From Luteimonas panaciterrae (lineage in GTDB: Bacteria; Pseudomonadota; Gammaproteobacteria; Xanthomonadales; Xanthomonadaceae), in contig NZ_JAJAVH010000019.1 in the NCBI RefSeq assembly GCF_020511115.1, positions 1 through 35,998 on the forward strand: 35,998 bases of DNA, read 5' to 3'. This document shows, in pieces, positions 35,603 through 35,998 of the stretch; the stretch's first letter is position 1, and each line of letters opens with the position of its first letter. The notes beneath the pieces were generated by a model. The model made no database searches and was not told where the DNA came from. It saw only the letters and a list, made by a program, of their open reading frames with translations. Both the position numbers and the translations under genes were made by a program.

Positions 35603-35869
35603 AGGGCCTGTCGTCATGTCCGGAGTGGGTCGCGTTGCTTCTCGGTGGCCGTCAGGTGGTGTTGTGCGGCGCAGCGCCTTGCTGTCTGCAAGGTCAAGCC
35701 GCGCGGCGCCGCATGGCGGCCACCGAGAAGCAACCCGAAGGGCCGGGCCTGGGGGCACGCGATGCCGCGTCATCGTTCGTGCGTGTATCGACATACACTT
35801 CCTCACTCTTCCTTGCCTCGCATGCCCCCAGGCCCGGCGCGACCCACTCCGGACATGACGACAGGCCCT
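35603..35869. repeat. nested inverted-repeat element, potential three-way junction
   Basis: Outer arms 35603-35634 and 35838-35869 are perfect 32-bp reverse complements. Inside, 35634-35651 pairs with 35717-35734 (18 bp), extended by 35665-35672 with 35706-35713 and a CCTTGC-TGTCT-GCAAGG tip. A second stem pairs 35742-35757 with 35823-35838 (16 bp), and a GTGTAT-CGAC-ATACAC hairpin lies within it. The stems abut, so a folded strand would make a three-way junction. No open frame within it is convincing. It lies between divergent genes. Confidence 0.85.
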
Positions 35870-35874
35870 GGGCC

Positions 35875-35998
35875 ATGTCGCGGGCGATCCTACACCTGTT
35901 GCTGTCGACGCTGTGTGCCTTCGCCGTGCCCGCCGATGCGCGCGTGCTCACGGCGAAGATCGCTCGCGTCACCACCCCGGTCGCCACCTTGCAGGGCG
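35875..35998 (+). CDS. 5' end of an exported protein, cut by the window
   Basis: The ATG at 35875 opens a frame that runs to the window edge. Residues 1-22 look like a Sec signal peptide (SRAILHLLLSTLCAFAVPADA), with cleavage likely after ADA; the mature part begins RVLTAKIARVTTPVATLQG. I do not recognise the protein from this fragment. The start lies five bases after the nested repeat at 35603-35869, and no Shine-Dalgarno sequence precedes it. The true start could therefore differ. Confidence 0.6.
   Translation, partial: MSRAILHLLLSTLCAFAVPADARVLTAKIARVTTPVATLQG

Noticed and set aside
35603..35869. An insertion sequence with 32-bp terminal inverted repeats
   Set aside because: The interior is too short and no transposase frame is present. 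Only a non-autonomous element remains possible.

Overview
The window is GC-rich, gene-dense bacterial chromosome. Gene order and protein types point to a gammaproteobacterium of the order Lysobacterales (Xanthomonadales), probably a Lysobacter- or Xanthomonas-like member. The signs are yceD-rpmF next to a fab cluster, pabB-mltG-tmk-holB followed by a PilZ protein of the Xanthomonas XC1028 type, a rpoE-rseA-mucD operon, and lepA-lepB-DUF4845-rnc-era-recO. The genus assignment is inference. No tRNA, rRNA, CRISPR array, insertion sequence or prophage was seen.

Layout. Positions 72-1049 (minus strand) hold a Maf-type nucleotide pyrophosphatase and a small membrane/coiled-coil protein. Positions 1182-12594 (plus) are a long housekeeping run: yceD, rpmF, fabH, a kinase-like protein, fabD, a DUF1737 protein, fabG, acpP, fabF, pabB, mltG, tmk, holB and pilZ. 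It covers fatty-acid synthesis, folate precursor supply, peptidoglycan termination, DNA precursors and replication, and type IV pilus control. Positions 12791-20508 (plus) look like an accessory glycan-use locus: a glucokinase-family sugar kinase, a Tat-exported GH29 alpha-L-fucosidase, a Tat-exported glycosylasparaginase, CutC and a TonB-dependent receptor. Together they suggest uptake and dismantling of fucosylated glycoasparagines, the ends of N-glycans. Positions 20589-25297 (minus) hold a CocE/NonD-type hydrolase and a FadB/FadJ-like beta-oxidation enzyme. Positions 25616-28878 (plus) hold the envelope-stress operon rpoE-rseA-mucD, with a sigma-E-type promoter in front. Positions 29103-34879 (plus) hold lepA, lepB, a DUF4845 protein, rnc, era and recO. 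A minus-strand REC-Hpt regulator and the 5' end of an exported protein close the window.

The most unusual content lies between and at the edges of genes. At least five families of palindromic repeats are present. (1) A composite element of about 100 bp has three copies (6001-6106, 10451-10562, 12110-12206); the middle copy is read in frame as the N-terminus of Tmk. (2) A mirror-symmetric element with CCTTCTCCC/GGGAGAAGG ends occurs at 7837-7970 and, inverted, at 30919-31056, with a decayed copy near 28922-29031. (3) A 35-bp perfect inverted REP doublet at 34013-34114 abuts recO. (4) A 26-bp hairpin has two copies with a compensatory base-pair change (6418-6443, 12687-12712). (5) A nested element at 35603-35869 has a 32-bp perfect outer inverted repeat enclosing two long stem-loops, and so could form a three-way junction. 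Several of these lie directly against start codons.
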